Source of the DNA: CAYRTV01 sp046483285
GTDB lineage: Bacteria > Acidobacteriota > Aminicenantia > Aminicenantales > Aminicenantaceae
Assembly (NCBI GenBank): GCA_046483285.1
Contig: JAWODN010000076.1
Span: 1 to 64,000, forward strand
Direction: 5' to 3'
Length of the DNA stretch: 64,000 bases
Part shown: piece by piece, positions 8,678-16,468 of the stretch
Position numbering within the stretch: the first letter of the stretch is position 1
Layout of the letters: the number at the start of each line of letters is the position of its first letter
Position numbers and translations under genes: made by a program
Notes under the pieces: generated by a model
Database searches by the model: none
The model's input: only the letters and a program-made list of their open reading frames with translations
Told to the model about the DNA's origin: nothing

Positions 8678-9034
8678 GTGCACGAACTCTCCTTAATCGC
8701 CAATCTTTTCGAGATAATGGAAGAAAAGGCCGGAGAGAAAAACGCCCGGAAAATCACCTTGGTGAAACTTCAGGTGGGGCTTCATGCCGGAGCTGTCCCG
8801 GAACTTTTAAAAAGTGCCTTCGATATCTATAAAAAAGACACCATCGCCTCTGACGCTGAACTGGAAATCGAAACCGTCCCGCTTAAAATCCGCTGCTGTC
8901 ATTGTCAAAATGTCATGGAAAATGAAGACTTTGTCTTTTCCTGCGATAAATGCGGATCCGGCCGGCTGGAAACCATTGCAGGGATGGACATGATGCTTCA
9001 GAAAATGGAATTGGAAGTGGAGGACCATTCTTGA
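8678..9034 (+). CDS. hypA: Hydrogenase nickel metallochaperone HypA
   Basis: A 118-residue nickel/zinc metallochaperone. It starts with GTG 8678 and reads MHELS, the invariant nickel-binding start whose His2 is the key ligand. The zinc site is C-x2-C (in RCCHCQ) and C-x2-C (CDKC). The last gene of the plus-strand Hdr/Hyp run. HypC, HypD, HypE and HypF are not nearby, so the rest of the maturation machinery must be elsewhere in the genome. Confidence 0.93.
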   Translation: MHELSLIANLFEIMEEKAGEKNARKITLVKLQVGLHAGAVPELLKSAFDIYKKDTIASDAELEIETVPLKIRCCHCQNVMENEDFVFSCDKCGSGRLETIAGMDMMLQKMELEVEDHS

Positions 9035-9195
9035 TCAAGCGTTTCCTGAATCTGCCGCTGCGCTTGAAATTCACTCTCAGCTTCCTGATCGTGAAGGGAA
9101 ACACTCCGGCGGCCACGGAAATCGTCCCCGCCGGTACAGGCTGTTATATTCAGCGGGCAGGACCGGTTAAGTCCGAAGATAGGACGCGCCGTTGA
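9031..9195 (+). pseudogene. Possible truncated membrane-sensor gene start
   Basis: A TTG at 9031 overlaps the hypA stop (TTGA) and opens a 54-codon frame. Its first 21 residues (IKRFLNLPLRLKFTLSFLIV and the preceding start) resemble the cytoplasmic-to-membrane start of sensor kinases or chemoreceptors. After about residue 22 the sequence loses any pattern and the frame runs 29 bp into the converging SDR gene. It could be the stump of a sensor kinase deleted from the end of the operon, or chance. Confidence 0.3.
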
Positions 9196-9925
9196 CGTCC
9201 AGAATGCAGCCGGTCATATAATCCGTCCCCCCTGAAGCCAGGAAAACCACCGCCCGGGCGACTTCTTCCGGACGGGCGGCCCGGCCCAATGGGCTTTGTT
9301 TTTTTATCTCTTCCCCCCCGGGTCCGGACAAAGAATCCATGGCCATATCGGTTTCCACCCATCCCGGCGCCACCGCAAAAACAAATATGTTATGCGGGGC
9401 CAGAGCCTTGGCTAAAGACTGACTTAATGCGTTCTGCCCCGCTTTGCTGGCGCCGTAAGCAGGCGCATCCGGCTCTCCGCGAAAAGCCCCTCTGGACGTC
9501 ACATTGATTATCCGGCCGCCCCCTTCTTTTTTCATAGTGCGGGCCGCCCAATAAGCCGCATGCGCGGATCCCGTCAAATTCGTCTCAATTGTGCGCTTCC
9601 AACGCTCATGCCAGGTATTGTAATCTGTTTCAAGAGGAGGGTGTTCTTCAAAAACCCCGGCATTATTGACCAGCACATCGATTCTGCCCCATTTCCCGGC
9701 GACCTCTTCCATCATTTTTTTGACCTCATCCGCCTGAGACACATCAGCCTGAACCAACATGTGCGGCCCTCCGGAAAGAACACTCAACGTTTCCCGTCCC
9801 GCCGCTTGATTGCGGTTATAATGAACCGCCACCCGGGCTCCTTTTTCCGCGAATTCAACGGCGCATGCCCGGCCGATTCCACGGGACGCTCCGGTAATCA
9901 GAACAACTTGATTTAAAAACTCCAT
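9167..9925 (-). CDS. Short-chain dehydrogenase/reductase (FabG-like)
   Basis: A 252-residue classical SDR. The cofactor site is TGASRGIG, NNAG follows, and the catalytic Ser (NVTSRG), Tyr and Lys (YGASK) are all present. Closest in style to 3-oxoacyl-ACP reductases and sugar/steroid SDRs; the substrate cannot be named. I start at ATG 9925 (MEFLNQ) because GGAGG lies 8 bases before it; longer frames upstream run into the repeat element. Single gene, convergent with the hyp genes. The promoter-like sequence at 9973-10001, in the repeat just upstream, is well placed to drive it. Confidence 0.88.
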   Translation of the reverse strand: MEFLNQVVLITGASRGIGRACAVEFAEKGARVAVHYNRNQAAGRETLSVLSGGPHMLVQADVSQADEVKKMMEEVAGKWGRIDVLVNNAGVFEEHPPLETDYNTWHERWKRTIETNLTGSAHAAYWAARTMKKEGGGRIINVTSRGAFRGEPDAPAYGASKAGQNALSQSLAKALAPHNIFVFAVAPGWVETDMAMDSLSGPGGEEIKKQSPLGRAARPEEVARAVVFLASGGTDYMTGCILDVNGASYLRT

Positions 9926-9963
9926 CGGCATCGCCTCCTGGACATAATGATTCATCCTTTTAG

Positions 9964-10216
9964 CCTGATCTATTCATAAAAAAATTGCGATTTTTTTTCA
10001 ATCTTTCATTAACTGCGATATTCATCATCTCTATAAAAAGCACAAACATAACGTTTTTCCTTTGCCGGTATTTCATCTTAATCGCAATTTTTTTTACCCT
10101 CTGGGCGGGCCGGATCTCACCGCATCTGCCGGGTTGCGTCTCGTCGCAGTGAAGTGCCACGGCTTCCTCGCCGCAACCCAACAGATGCGGCAATCCCGGC
10201 CCGTGAACAGACCAGG
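9964..10216 (-). mobile_element. MITE-like element, copy A (full length)
   Basis: Ends are imperfect terminal inverted repeats (9964-9977 and 10203-10216, 11 of 14 matching). The left half is AT-rich with inverted arms (AAAAAAATTGCGAT ... ATCGCAATTTTTTT). The right half folds into a long stem (10121-10138 with 10172-10189, two mismatches). It is 253 bp, nearly identical in length to the copy at 37060. No transposase gene and no clear target duplication were found. Confidence 0.75.
9973..10001 (-). promoter_or_regulatory. Outward promoter in repeat copy A
   Basis: On the minus strand, TTGAAA (9996-10001), a 17-base spacer and TATGAA (9973-9978) resemble a sigma-70 promoter reading out of the element toward the SDR gene, whose ATG is about 40 bases beyond the expected start. 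Confidence 0.5.
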
Positions 10217-10239
10217 CAAGCCTGATCTATACCTTAGAA

Positions 10240-10300
10240 AATGACAGCTCCGCTGTCATCCTGAGGCCTGCGAAGCAGGCCGTGAGGATCTTATTCGGCT
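10240..10300. repeat. Dispersed hairpin repeat ('tcatcctgag' type)
   Basis: Contains ATGACAGC-TCC-GCTGTCAT (10241-10259) and GGCCTGC-gaa-GCAGGCC (10264-10280), followed by 'gtgaggatctt'. A relative lies at 22702-22790. Short REP-like elements with this core occur in several bacterial phyla. Confidence 0.55.
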
Positions 10301-10333
10301 TCGTCTGATAAGCCGGTTCTGACTCATTAGTCG

Positions 10334-10380
10334 AGGCACTCTAAGATTCCCGTCGCTCCGCTCCCCGGGACGACATGCCG
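10334..10380. repeat. Dispersed repeat with core 'cactctaaga'
   Basis: Shares 'aggcactctaaga' and 'tcccgtcgctccgctcc' with 22950-22990. The end 'ccccgggacgacat' recurs at about 48988-49002. Confidence 0.55.
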
Positions 10381-10383
10381 CTT

Positions 10384-10503
10384 TGTCATTGCGAGGCTTG
10401 CGCCAGCAAGCCGTGGCAATCCCTTCCTGCCTCGTGAAAGCGGAACTCACCGCCCATACGAGGCAGTCAGGGATTCCGAGGCACTGCGTGCCTCGGAATG
10501 ACA
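10384..10503. repeat. Dispersed inverted repeat with core 'gcgaggcttgcgcc'
   Basis: About 120 bp starting TGTCATT and ending AATGACA. It contains 'gaggcttgcgccagcaagcc' and, further on, inverted CCTCGT/ACGAGG arms. A longer relative lies at 22152-22320. Confidence 0.6.
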
Positions 10504-10552
10504 CACTCAAAAGTGCTCCGCTCCGGGAATAACATTGGGATCATTTTCATGG

Positions 10553-10590
10553 TTCGTGGTGTATTATACATTCGTGGTGTATTATACACA
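10553..10590. repeat. Tandem 18-bp duplication
   Basis: The 18-mer 'ttcgtggtgtattataca' occurs twice head to tail (10553-10570, 10571-10588). Single relatives lie near 22632 and 23010, each followed by 'acacatgat' and 'attcataaaaaaa', so it belongs to the left border of a repeat variant. Confidence 0.65.
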
Positions 10591-10594
10591 TGAT

Positions 10595-10706
10595 AAATTC
10601 ATAAAAAAATGGTGGTGTTTTTGCAATCTCTTTCTTATCAGCGATAAGCATGGTTTTTAATAAAAAATCAAATGAAACGTTTTTCATTTTTTTTTATTAT
10701 CATTTG
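10595..10706 (-). mobile_element. MITE-like element, copy B (left half only)
   Basis: Same subfamily as the copies at 37060 and 44548 ('tcttatcagcgataagcatggttttt' type interior, given here by position 10628-10654). It lacks the outer CCTGACC end and the GC-rich right half. The promoter-like pair TTGCAA (10621-10626)/TATGAA (10598-10603) with 17-base spacing is kept on the minus strand but faces other repeats. Confidence 0.6.
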
Positions 10707-10722
10707 AGGAGAATAATTCAAG

Positions 10723-10751
10723 TTTACATCTTCATTTCTATCAGCCATAAT
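10723..10751 (+). promoter_or_regulatory. Sigma-70 promoter for the peptidase gene
   Basis: TTTACA (10723-10728), 17 bases, CATAAT (10746-10751); five of six matches in each hexamer. It gives a leader of about 185 nt before ATG 10943. Confidence 0.6.
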
Positions 10752-10829
10752 AAAGCGAAAGACACTGATTTTCAATTTTATTTTATCCATCCCGGGTAAA
10801 AAACGGGCCCGGGCTGCTGCAAAGGAAAA

Positions 10830-10909
10830 ATGATGCAGGCGGAGCTGAGGGAGCCCCACCCATAAACGAGCCCCTTGCAGCTCCGCATCATGACCAGGCT
10901 TGTCAAGCC
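10830..10909 (+). promoter_or_regulatory. Structured 5' leader of the peptidase gene
   Basis: A 14-bp stem with a 4-nt bulge (10830-10847 with 10878-10891) encloses a loop of about 30 nt, and a small hairpin (10897-10901 with 10905-10909) follows. No known riboswitch was recognised. It may be a regulatory leader or another repeat remnant. Confidence 0.35.
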
Positions 10910-10942
10910 GGCGGTGAGTATCCCTTTTAGGAGGATGAATTG

Positions 10943-13129
10943 ATGTTTAAACGGATGACAACCGGAATGATTCTATTTTGTCTGATTGCGGTTCCCTGGG
11001 GAACGTCTTCCCAGGCTGAAAACGCTAAAAAGAAATTATCCTATGCGCAGGTTTATGAAGACGCCGAACCCCGGATATTCGGTCCCTTGGAGCGGCTGGG
11101 GGGATGGATAGACGGCGACCATTTCCTGCAATGGGAAAAGAAAGAAAAGGGTTCGCCTAAATGGCTCAAAGTCAATGCCCGGACAGGGAAAAAAGACGTT
11201 TTTATTGATTATGAAGCCATTCAGAAAAAAATGCCGGAAGGTCTCGATGCCTCCAGCCATATCGATGAAACCAGTGATTATTCCGGACTCTTGTACAGCC
11301 ATAAAGGTGATCTCTATTACTACTCCCGGCCGCAGGGGAAATTTCGACGCTTGACCGCCACACTTGACGGAGAAATGAATCCCACCCTTTCTCCGGACGG
11401 CCGGTTGGTCGCGTATACCCGCAACCATAACCTCTACACCCTTGATATTCAGTCCGGGCTGGAATTCCAGTTAACCTCGGACGGATCCGATACCATCTAT
11501 AACGGCTGGGCCTCCTGGGTTTATTATGAGGAAATATTAGGCAGAGGAAGCCGTTACCGCGCCTTTTGGTGGTCTCCCGACAGCCGCAGCCTCGCTTTCC
11601 TCCGGTTTGACGACTCCCCGGTTCCTGTCTTCCCCATCTTCCATCACACCAAAGGAATCCACGGAGAATTGGAAAAAGAAAGATATCCCAAAGCCGGCGA
11701 CCCGAACCCTTATGTGAAATTGGGAATCGTCTCCGCCACAGGGGGCGATGTGGTCTGGGCCGATATCGAAGAAAAAGCGGACCATTATGCCGCCTGGCCT
11801 TTCTGGACCCGGGACAGTTCAACTTTGACTTTTCAATGGATGAACCGGGGACAAAATGTCATTAAAATTTTCGCGGTTGATCCCTCCAACGGAGAAAAAA
11901 AAGAAATTTATCAGGAAGAGCAAAAGACCTGGGTGGAATTTTTTACGGATCTCTATTTTTTTGAAGACGGCCGCGGCTTTCTGCTGCGAAGCAATGCGGA
12001 CGGATGGTCTCATCTTTATCTCTATGACATGCAGGGCGGACTTATGCGAAGACTGACTCAAGGCCCCTGGACCGTCACCGGAATCACTCAGGTGGATGAA
12101 GAAAACAACCGGGTTTACTTTCATGCCCGCAAAAAAAAATCCACAGAAAACCACTTTTTTACAGTGAGTCTGGACGGAAGCGGGTTGAGCCAGCTGACAG
12201 AGGAACCGGGTTATCACCGGTGCCAGGTCTCCCCCCGAGGGAAATATTTTATTGACAGTTACTCCAACGTGACCACACCCAGCCGACAGGAACTGCGGAA
12301 AGGCGACGGCGGCTTGATCCGGCTCATCGCAGACAGCCGCACCGAAGAAATGGACCGGCACCTGTTAGCTCAAAAAGAATTATTGGAGCTTCCCACCAAG
12401 GACGGCTGGATTCTTCCTGGATATTGGATTCTCCCCCCAGATTTCGATGACAACAAAAAATATCCGGTTCTGTTCACCATCTACAGCGGTCCCGGGTCCA
12501 GTTCTGTTTCCAACACTTACCCGGGCTTGTCCCAGCTGTATTTTGCTCAGGAGGGGATCATCATTTTCGCTTTGGACCACCGCGGGTCCGGTCATTTCGG
12601 AAAAAAAGGCATGGCGTGGATGCACAGAAATCTCGGGAAATGGGAAATGCACGACTTGATCGAAGCCGCCAAATGGCTCCGCTCAAAGCCGTTTATCGAC
12701 AATCAAAAAATTGGAATCACCGGAGGCAGCTATGGCGGCTACACCACCTGCATGGCCTTAACGTACGGGGCCAGCTATTTCACCCATGGGTATGCCCGGG
12801 CATCCGTTACGGACTGGAGACTCTATGACACCGTCTATACCGAAAGATATATGAACCGGCCCGTGGATAATCCGGAAGGATACAAAGCCGGTTCCGTCAT
12901 GACCCATGCCGAAAACCTGAAAGGGGTTTTATATATGAGCCACGGGGCTATCGATGACAACGTTCATATGCAGAATACGGTTCAGCTCATCAGCACTTTT
13001 ATGGATTTGGATAAGGTCTTCGAATTTATGATCTATCCGGACCAGCGCCATGGTTACCGGGGTAAAAAGAGAGACCACTCCAACCGGCATTATGTGGATT
13101 TCTGGTTTCACCATTTCCTGGAACGCTGA
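10943..13129 (+). CDS. Secreted dipeptidyl peptidase IV-like serine peptidase (S9)
   Basis: A 728-residue exopeptidase, probably releasing X-Pro or similar dipeptides from oligopeptides in the periplasm. A signal peptide ends near SSQA (residue 25). A beta-propeller follows (about 100-470), with the paired glutamates of DPP-IV in YYEEI (196-197) that hold the substrate N-terminus. The C-terminal alpha/beta hydrolase has Ser596 in GGSYGGY, Asp in HGAIDDNVH (about 671) and His703 in DQRHGY. AGGAGG (10929-10934) selects ATG 10943 over an in-frame TTG just before it. It suggests peptide scavenging. Confidence 0.93.
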   Translation: MFKRMTTGMILFCLIAVPWGTSSQAENAKKKLSYAQVYEDAEPRIFGPLERLGGWIDGDHFLQWEKKEKGSPKWLKVNARTGKKDVFIDYEAIQKKMPEGLDASSHIDETSDYSGLLYSHKGDLYYYSRPQGKFRRLTATLDGEMNPTLSPDGRLVAYTRNHNLYTLDIQSGLEFQLTSDGSDTIYNGWASWVYYEEILGRGSRYRAFWWSPDSRSLAFLRFDDSPVPVFPIFHHTKGIHGELEKERYPKAGDPNPYVKLGIVSATGGDVVWADIEEKADHYAAWPFWTRDSSTLTFQWMNRGQNVIKIFAVDPSNGEKKEIYQEEQKTWVEFFTDLYFFEDGRGFLLRSNADGWSHLYLYDMQGGLMRRLTQGPWTVTGITQVDEENNRVYFHARKKKSTENHFFTVSLDGSGLSQLTEEPGYHRCQVSPRGKYFIDSYSNVTTPSRQELRKGDGGLIRLIADSRTEEMDRHLLAQKELLELPTKDGWILPGYWILPPDFDDNKKYPVLFTIYSGPGSSSVSNTYPGLSQLYFAQEGIIIFALDHRGSGHFGKKGMAWMHRNLGKWEMHDLIEAAKWLRSKPFIDNQKIGITGGSYGGYTTCMALTYGASYFTHGYARASVTDWRLYDTVYTERYMNRPVDNPEGYKAGSVMTHAENLKGVLYMSHGAIDDNVHMQNTVQLISTFMDLDKVFEFMIYPDQRHGYRGKKRDHSNRHYVDFWFHHFLER

Positions 13130-13133
13130 TCTC

Positions 13134-14039
13134 ATGGCAAGCGATTTCGAAAAGCCGCGGGCCTGCCCGGCCTGCGGCTCCCCTTCATTCAGACCATGGC
13201 GGCAGGGGCAAATCGATCACCGGAGCTTCGGCCCGGATAACATCAAAATCACCGACAAGGAATACGGCCGCACTTGGGACCTGTCCCGCTGCGAAAATTG
13301 CGGCCATGCCTTCGCCGATCCGCTTCCCACTCAAAAATATATCAGCCGTTTGTACAGCCAGATCGAAGATCCCTTGTATCAGGAAGAATCCGGAGGACGG
13401 GAGAAAAACTTTATACCGATTATTGAATTCCTGGGGAGGCTCCACCCCGGCCGAGGAATCCTGTTTGATGTCGGAGCCGCCACCGGAATCCTGCTCAACG
13501 CCGCCCAAAAAAGAGGATGGGCGCCGGACGGAATCGAGCCCAGTTCCTGGGCGGTGCAAACCGCTGAAAAAAATTACGGCCTGACCCTGCGCCGGGGCGA
13601 TTTTGAAACCGCGGCTCTCCCCGGCAATCATTACACCGCGGTGACCATGGTCGATTTTATTGAACACATCCCGCTGCCTGACTTAGCGATTCTCAAAACC
13701 GGGAAGATTCTGGCTCCGGAAGGAACCCTTTGCCTGGTGACCCCGAATTTGTCCAGTTTTGCAGCCTGGGCAGCGGGCAGGAGATGGTGGCATTTCCGCC
13801 CGGCTCATCTCCATTACTTCAATCCCGGCAGTTTAAGGATCTTGCTGAAAAGAAACGGATTCACCATCATCAAGACCCGTAAATATTCCTGGACCTTCAG
13901 TGCTCATTATCTTATATCCCGGATCCCCGGTTCGAATTTTTTACTTCACCACAAAAAACTGTCTTCTTTCTGGAGGTCGATTCCGGTAAAATTAGCCTTC
14001 GGCGACTCTCTTGAAGTCTATGCCAGGAAAATGTCATGA
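13134..14039 (+). CDS. Zinc-ribbon class I SAM methyltransferase
   Basis: A 301-residue protein. The N-terminal zinc ribbon has CPACG and CENCG pairs (about residues 13-60). A Rossmann methyltransferase follows, with motif I FDVGAATGILL and a later VDFIEHIP segment. This architecture is common among methyltransferases of surface-sugar or lipid biosynthesis, but the substrate is unknown. ATG 13134 lies 4 bp after the peptidase stop; a longer in-frame start would overlap that gene. It ends with a 4-bp overlap (ATGA) into the UbiA-family gene, so the two probably act in one pathway. Confidence 0.85.
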   Translation: MASDFEKPRACPACGSPSFRPWRQGQIDHRSFGPDNIKITDKEYGRTWDLSRCENCGHAFADPLPTQKYISRLYSQIEDPLYQEESGGREKNFIPIIEFLGRLHPGRGILFDVGAATGILLNAAQKRGWAPDGIEPSSWAVQTAEKNYGLTLRRGDFETAALPGNHYTAVTMVDFIEHIPLPDLAILKTGKILAPEGTLCLVTPNLSSFAAWAAGRRWWHFRPAHLHYFNPGSLRILLKRNGFTIIKTRKYSWTFSAHYLISRIPGSNFLLHHKKLSSFWRSIPVKLAFGDSLEVYARKMS

Positions 14040-14941
14040 AAGCCTACCTTAAAGCCATGCGGCCGGGCCGTTGGCCGCGGAGCCTGGCTGTATATGTCGG
14101 CAGCGCTGTCTATTATCTTCTTCATTGGGATCCGGCAGGCAGCATGGACATGGTGAACATTCTGCTGAGGGCGCTGGTTATCTTTCTTTTGACCTGGGCG
14201 GTTTCCACGGCGAATTATATCATCAATGAAATTGTGGATGCCCCGTTTGATGTTCATCATCCGGTCAAAAAGAACCGCCCCTTGATTCGGGGCGAGATCA
14301 AAAAAACACCGTTTATGTTTTGGGGGATCATATTAACCGTCACCAGCCTGGCTGCAGCCTTTGTTTTTTTCAACCGGTCTTTCTTTTTCTCTTTGGCCGC
14401 TCTGCTCCTGGCCGGCTTCATATACAACCTTCCCCCAGTGAGAACCAAGGATATTCCTTTCCTCGACTCCATATCCGAGTCGGCCAACAACCCCATCCGT
14501 TTTCTCATCGGATGGTTTGCTTTCGCCCCTGCCGGTGAGTTTCCACCCCTTTCGCTTCTGATCAGCTGGTGGGCTTTTGGAAATTTTCTTATGGTGGCCA
14601 AGCGCTTTTCCGAATTCCGTTTTCTTAAGAGCAAAGCCGGCGATTACCGCTCCTCTTTAAAAAAATATTCCACCCTCTCGCTGTTCACAGGCATGATTTT
14701 CAGCAGCGTTGTGTTTTTTCTGGCTTATTTTCTGTTTGCCTTGAATTTTGAAATTCAATCTTTCCTTTATCTTTCTCCCTTGCTGGTGATTTACTTCGGT
14801 TTGTTTTTCAAAAAAACTTTTCAAAAAAAAGAAGTTTTGGATGAGCCGGAACAGCTCCTGCGCCAACCTCTTTTTGCGCTTTTCACTTTGGTTCTGCTTT
14901 TGGTCTATCTGGCGGCCTTTTTTTATGAAAAAACGGGTTGA
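14036..14941 (+). CDS. UbiA-family polytopic prenyl/phosphoribosyl transferase
   Basis: A 301-residue membrane protein with about eight to nine hydrophobic helices. The first Asp-rich motif is NEIVDAPFDVHHP (near residue 64-76); the second region is DSISESANNPIR. UbiA members attach polyprenyl chains to aromatic rings, or phosphoribose to decaprenyl phosphate. The basic KKNRPL after motif one recalls the decaprenyl-phosphate phosphoribosyltransferase group, but assignment is tentative. Coupled by 4 bp to the methyltransferase before it, so the product may be a modified isoprenoid or polyprenyl-linked sugar. Confidence 0.8.
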   Translation: MKAYLKAMRPGRWPRSLAVYVGSAVYYLLHWDPAGSMDMVNILLRALVIFLLTWAVSTANYIINEIVDAPFDVHHPVKKNRPLIRGEIKKTPFMFWGIILTVTSLAAAFVFFNRSFFFSLAALLLAGFIYNLPPVRTKDIPFLDSISESANNPIRFLIGWFAFAPAGEFPPLSLLISWWAFGNFLMVAKRFSEFRFLKSKAGDYRSSLKKYSTLSLFTGMIFSSVVFFLAYFLFALNFEIQSFLYLSPLLVIYFGLFFKKTFQKKEVLDEPEQLLRQPLFALFTLVLLLVYLAAFFYEKTG

Positions 14942-15031
14942 TCATTTTCCGCGTAAAATCATATTTTCACTTTTCACTTTCAATGAAATCGGATATGATA
15001 AAAAAACAGCAAGCATTCTGAAAGGGCTCTC

Positions 15032-15679
15032 ATGCTGCATTTGGAAATCGCATTGAAACTTCTCCTTGCCATCGCTTTGGGCGGGCTGGTGGGTCTGGAG
15101 CGGGAATCCAGTCAAAAGCCCGCCGGTTTCCGCACCCATATCCTCATCTGCCTCGGATCCGCCATGATGATGATTTTTTCCGGATTGGTTCTGGAAGGCC
15201 GGGAATCCCAGGGTGGAGACATGGTGCGGGTGGCCACCGGAGTTATAACCGGCATCGGATTCATGGGCGCAGGCACCATAATCATATCCCGCGGCACCAT
15301 CATCGGCCTCACAACCGCAGCCACCCTTTGGGCTGTCGCCGGGCTGGGACTGGTTATCGGGGGAGGTTATTATATCATTGCCTTTATTTTCACCGCCTGC
15401 ATTCTTCTGGCATTGATCGGATTCGGTTACTTTGAAGATCAGCATTTGAAAAAAAATATGTACCGCTATGTCATTAAAGCTGAGCGGTCCCCAGGTATTC
15501 TAGCCGATATAAAAAAAATCGCCATGCATGAAGGAATTAAATTTCAGGAAGTCACTCTGAGGCGGGAAAAGGACCGGTCCGTCATTTTCATCACATTCCC
15601 CGCGGCGGAAGAAGAAGAGCATAAATTCAATAACAGCATTTCCTACCTTGAAGAAATCCGGGAATTGAAAATTGAATGA
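15032..15679 (+). CDS. MgtC/SapB family membrane protein
   Basis: A 215-residue protein. Four to five N-terminal transmembrane helices carry the MgtC signature (GGLVGLERE near residue 17, then RTHIL, GIGFMGAGTII and LTTAATLWAVAG). A soluble ACT-like C-terminal domain follows from about residue 145. The family is linked to low-magnesium survival and inhibition of the F-type ATP synthase, though many members have other roles. There are 90 bp of AT-rich sequence before it. It overlaps the next gene by 8 bp. Confidence 0.88.
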   Translation: MLHLEIALKLLLAIALGGLVGLERESSQKPAGFRTHILICLGSAMMMIFSGLVLEGRESQGGDMVRVATGVITGIGFMGAGTIIISRGTIIGLTTAATLWAVAGLGLVIGGGYYIIAFIFTACILLALIGFGYFEDQHLKKNMYRYVIKAERSPGILADIKKIAMHEGIKFQEVTLRREKDRSVIFITFPAAEEEEHKFNNSISYLEEIRELKIE

Positions 15680-16277
15680 AACCGCGTTGCTGTTGGCTTC
15701 AGCCAATACCGGAAAAATCGAGGAATTCCGTTCGTTTTTAAGTGACCTGTCCATCCGGATTTTATCTTTGCATGACATTGGGTCCAAATCAGCTTATCAT
15801 GAAAAGGGGACCTCTTTCCGGGAAAACGCCGCGGGAAAAAGTCTTTTCTACAGCCGGGAATGGCCTGGTCTGATTTTAGGAGAAGATTCAGGATTGATGG
15901 TCGACGCCCTTGATGGAGCTCCCGGAATATATTCCGCCAGGTTTGCCGGACCCAAAGCCGCCGATCAAGACAACATCCGAAAGTTGCTGGAAAAAATGAA
16001 CGGCCTTCCTCCCGCCCAGCGAAAAGCCCGTTTTATCTCCTGTCTGGTTCTTTCAAAGCAGGGACGAATCATCTATGAAATAGAAAAAAACGTCCGCGGC
16101 CTCATTTTGGATCACCCCGAGGGAAATCAGGGCTTCGGTTATGACCCGGTTTTCTTTTATCCTCCCCTGGGAAAAACCTTCGCCCAGATTTCTCCGTCGG
16201 AAAAAAATCTCATCAGCCACCGGGGAAAAGCCCTGAGGGCTTTGAAAGAAATGCTTCTGCGAATGCCCTCCTCCTGA
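15672..16277 (+). CDS. rdgB: XTP/dITP diphosphatase (RdgB/HAM1)
   Basis: A 201-residue house-cleaning enzyme that hydrolyses non-canonical purine triphosphates (XTP, dITP, ITP) to monophosphates. Family motifs are SANTGKIEEF at the N-terminus, the catalytic GEDSGLMVDALDGAPGIYSA, and GFGYDPVF with the C-terminal SHRGKAL. The start is a TTG at 15672, inside the end of the mgtC-like gene; no ATG or GTG exists in frame near it and the protein needs this N-terminus. Translational coupling is likely. Confidence 0.93.
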   Translation: MNETALLLASANTGKIEEFRSFLSDLSIRILSLHDIGSKSAYHEKGTSFRENAAGKSLFYSREWPGLILGEDSGLMVDALDGAPGIYSARFAGPKAADQDNIRKLLEKMNGLPPAQRKARFISCLVLSKQGRIIYEIEKNVRGLILDHPEGNQGFGYDPVFFYPPLGKTFAQISPSEKNLISHRGKALRALKEMLLRMPSS

Positions 16278-16311
16278 TTAATTCCCCAGAACAGTCCCTT
16301 CCGCAGGTGTC

Positions 16312-16353
16312 TTGTTAACAATGATATCCTTTTACAAAAAGGAATATGTCAAC
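16312..16353. promoter_or_regulatory. Imperfect palindrome, possible activator site
   Basis: A dyad centred near 16333 (CCTTTT-aca-AAAAGG core, flanked by TTGTTAAC and GTCAAC) lies about 120 bp upstream of the predicted sigma-54 transcript start. That is the normal distance for an enhancer-binding protein site. Confidence 0.4.
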
Positions 16354-16426
16354 CCGCCTTGTCGACGGCATTCCGATGGAATCAGTTTATTTATTTAATG
16401 ACAGCAACTTACAAAACCAAGGGAAT

Positions 16427-16443
16427 TTGGCCTGACTTTTGCT
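16427..16443 (+). promoter_or_regulatory. Sigma-54 (-24/-12) promoter
   Basis: TTGGCC (16427-16432), then bases to TTGCT (16439-16443), with exactly 10 bases between GG (16429-16430) and GC (16441-16442). Transcription is expected near 16453, just before the RBS of the HhH gene. Confidence 0.75.
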
Positions 16444-16468
16444 TCATAAACAGCAAAAGGAGGTTCTC

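Larger units (their letters stand above)
9926..10942. other. Repeat-rich intergenic region (about 1 kb)
   Basis: No protein gene is credible here; the open frames are translations of repeats. It holds, left to right, a full 253-bp inverted-repeat element, hairpins of the 'tcatcctgag' repeat type, the dispersed sequences described separately, a partial second copy of the element, and the promoter and leader of the peptidase gene at 10943. Confidence 0.8.

Noticed and set aside
10553..10590. Direct repeats considered as a CRISPR start
   Set aside because: Two abutting 18-mers without spacers; relatives are element borders.
13050..13133. Longer N-terminus for the zinc-ribbon methyltransferase
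   Set aside because: It would overlap the end of the peptidase gene by 80 bp, and its 28 extra residues look unlike the family.
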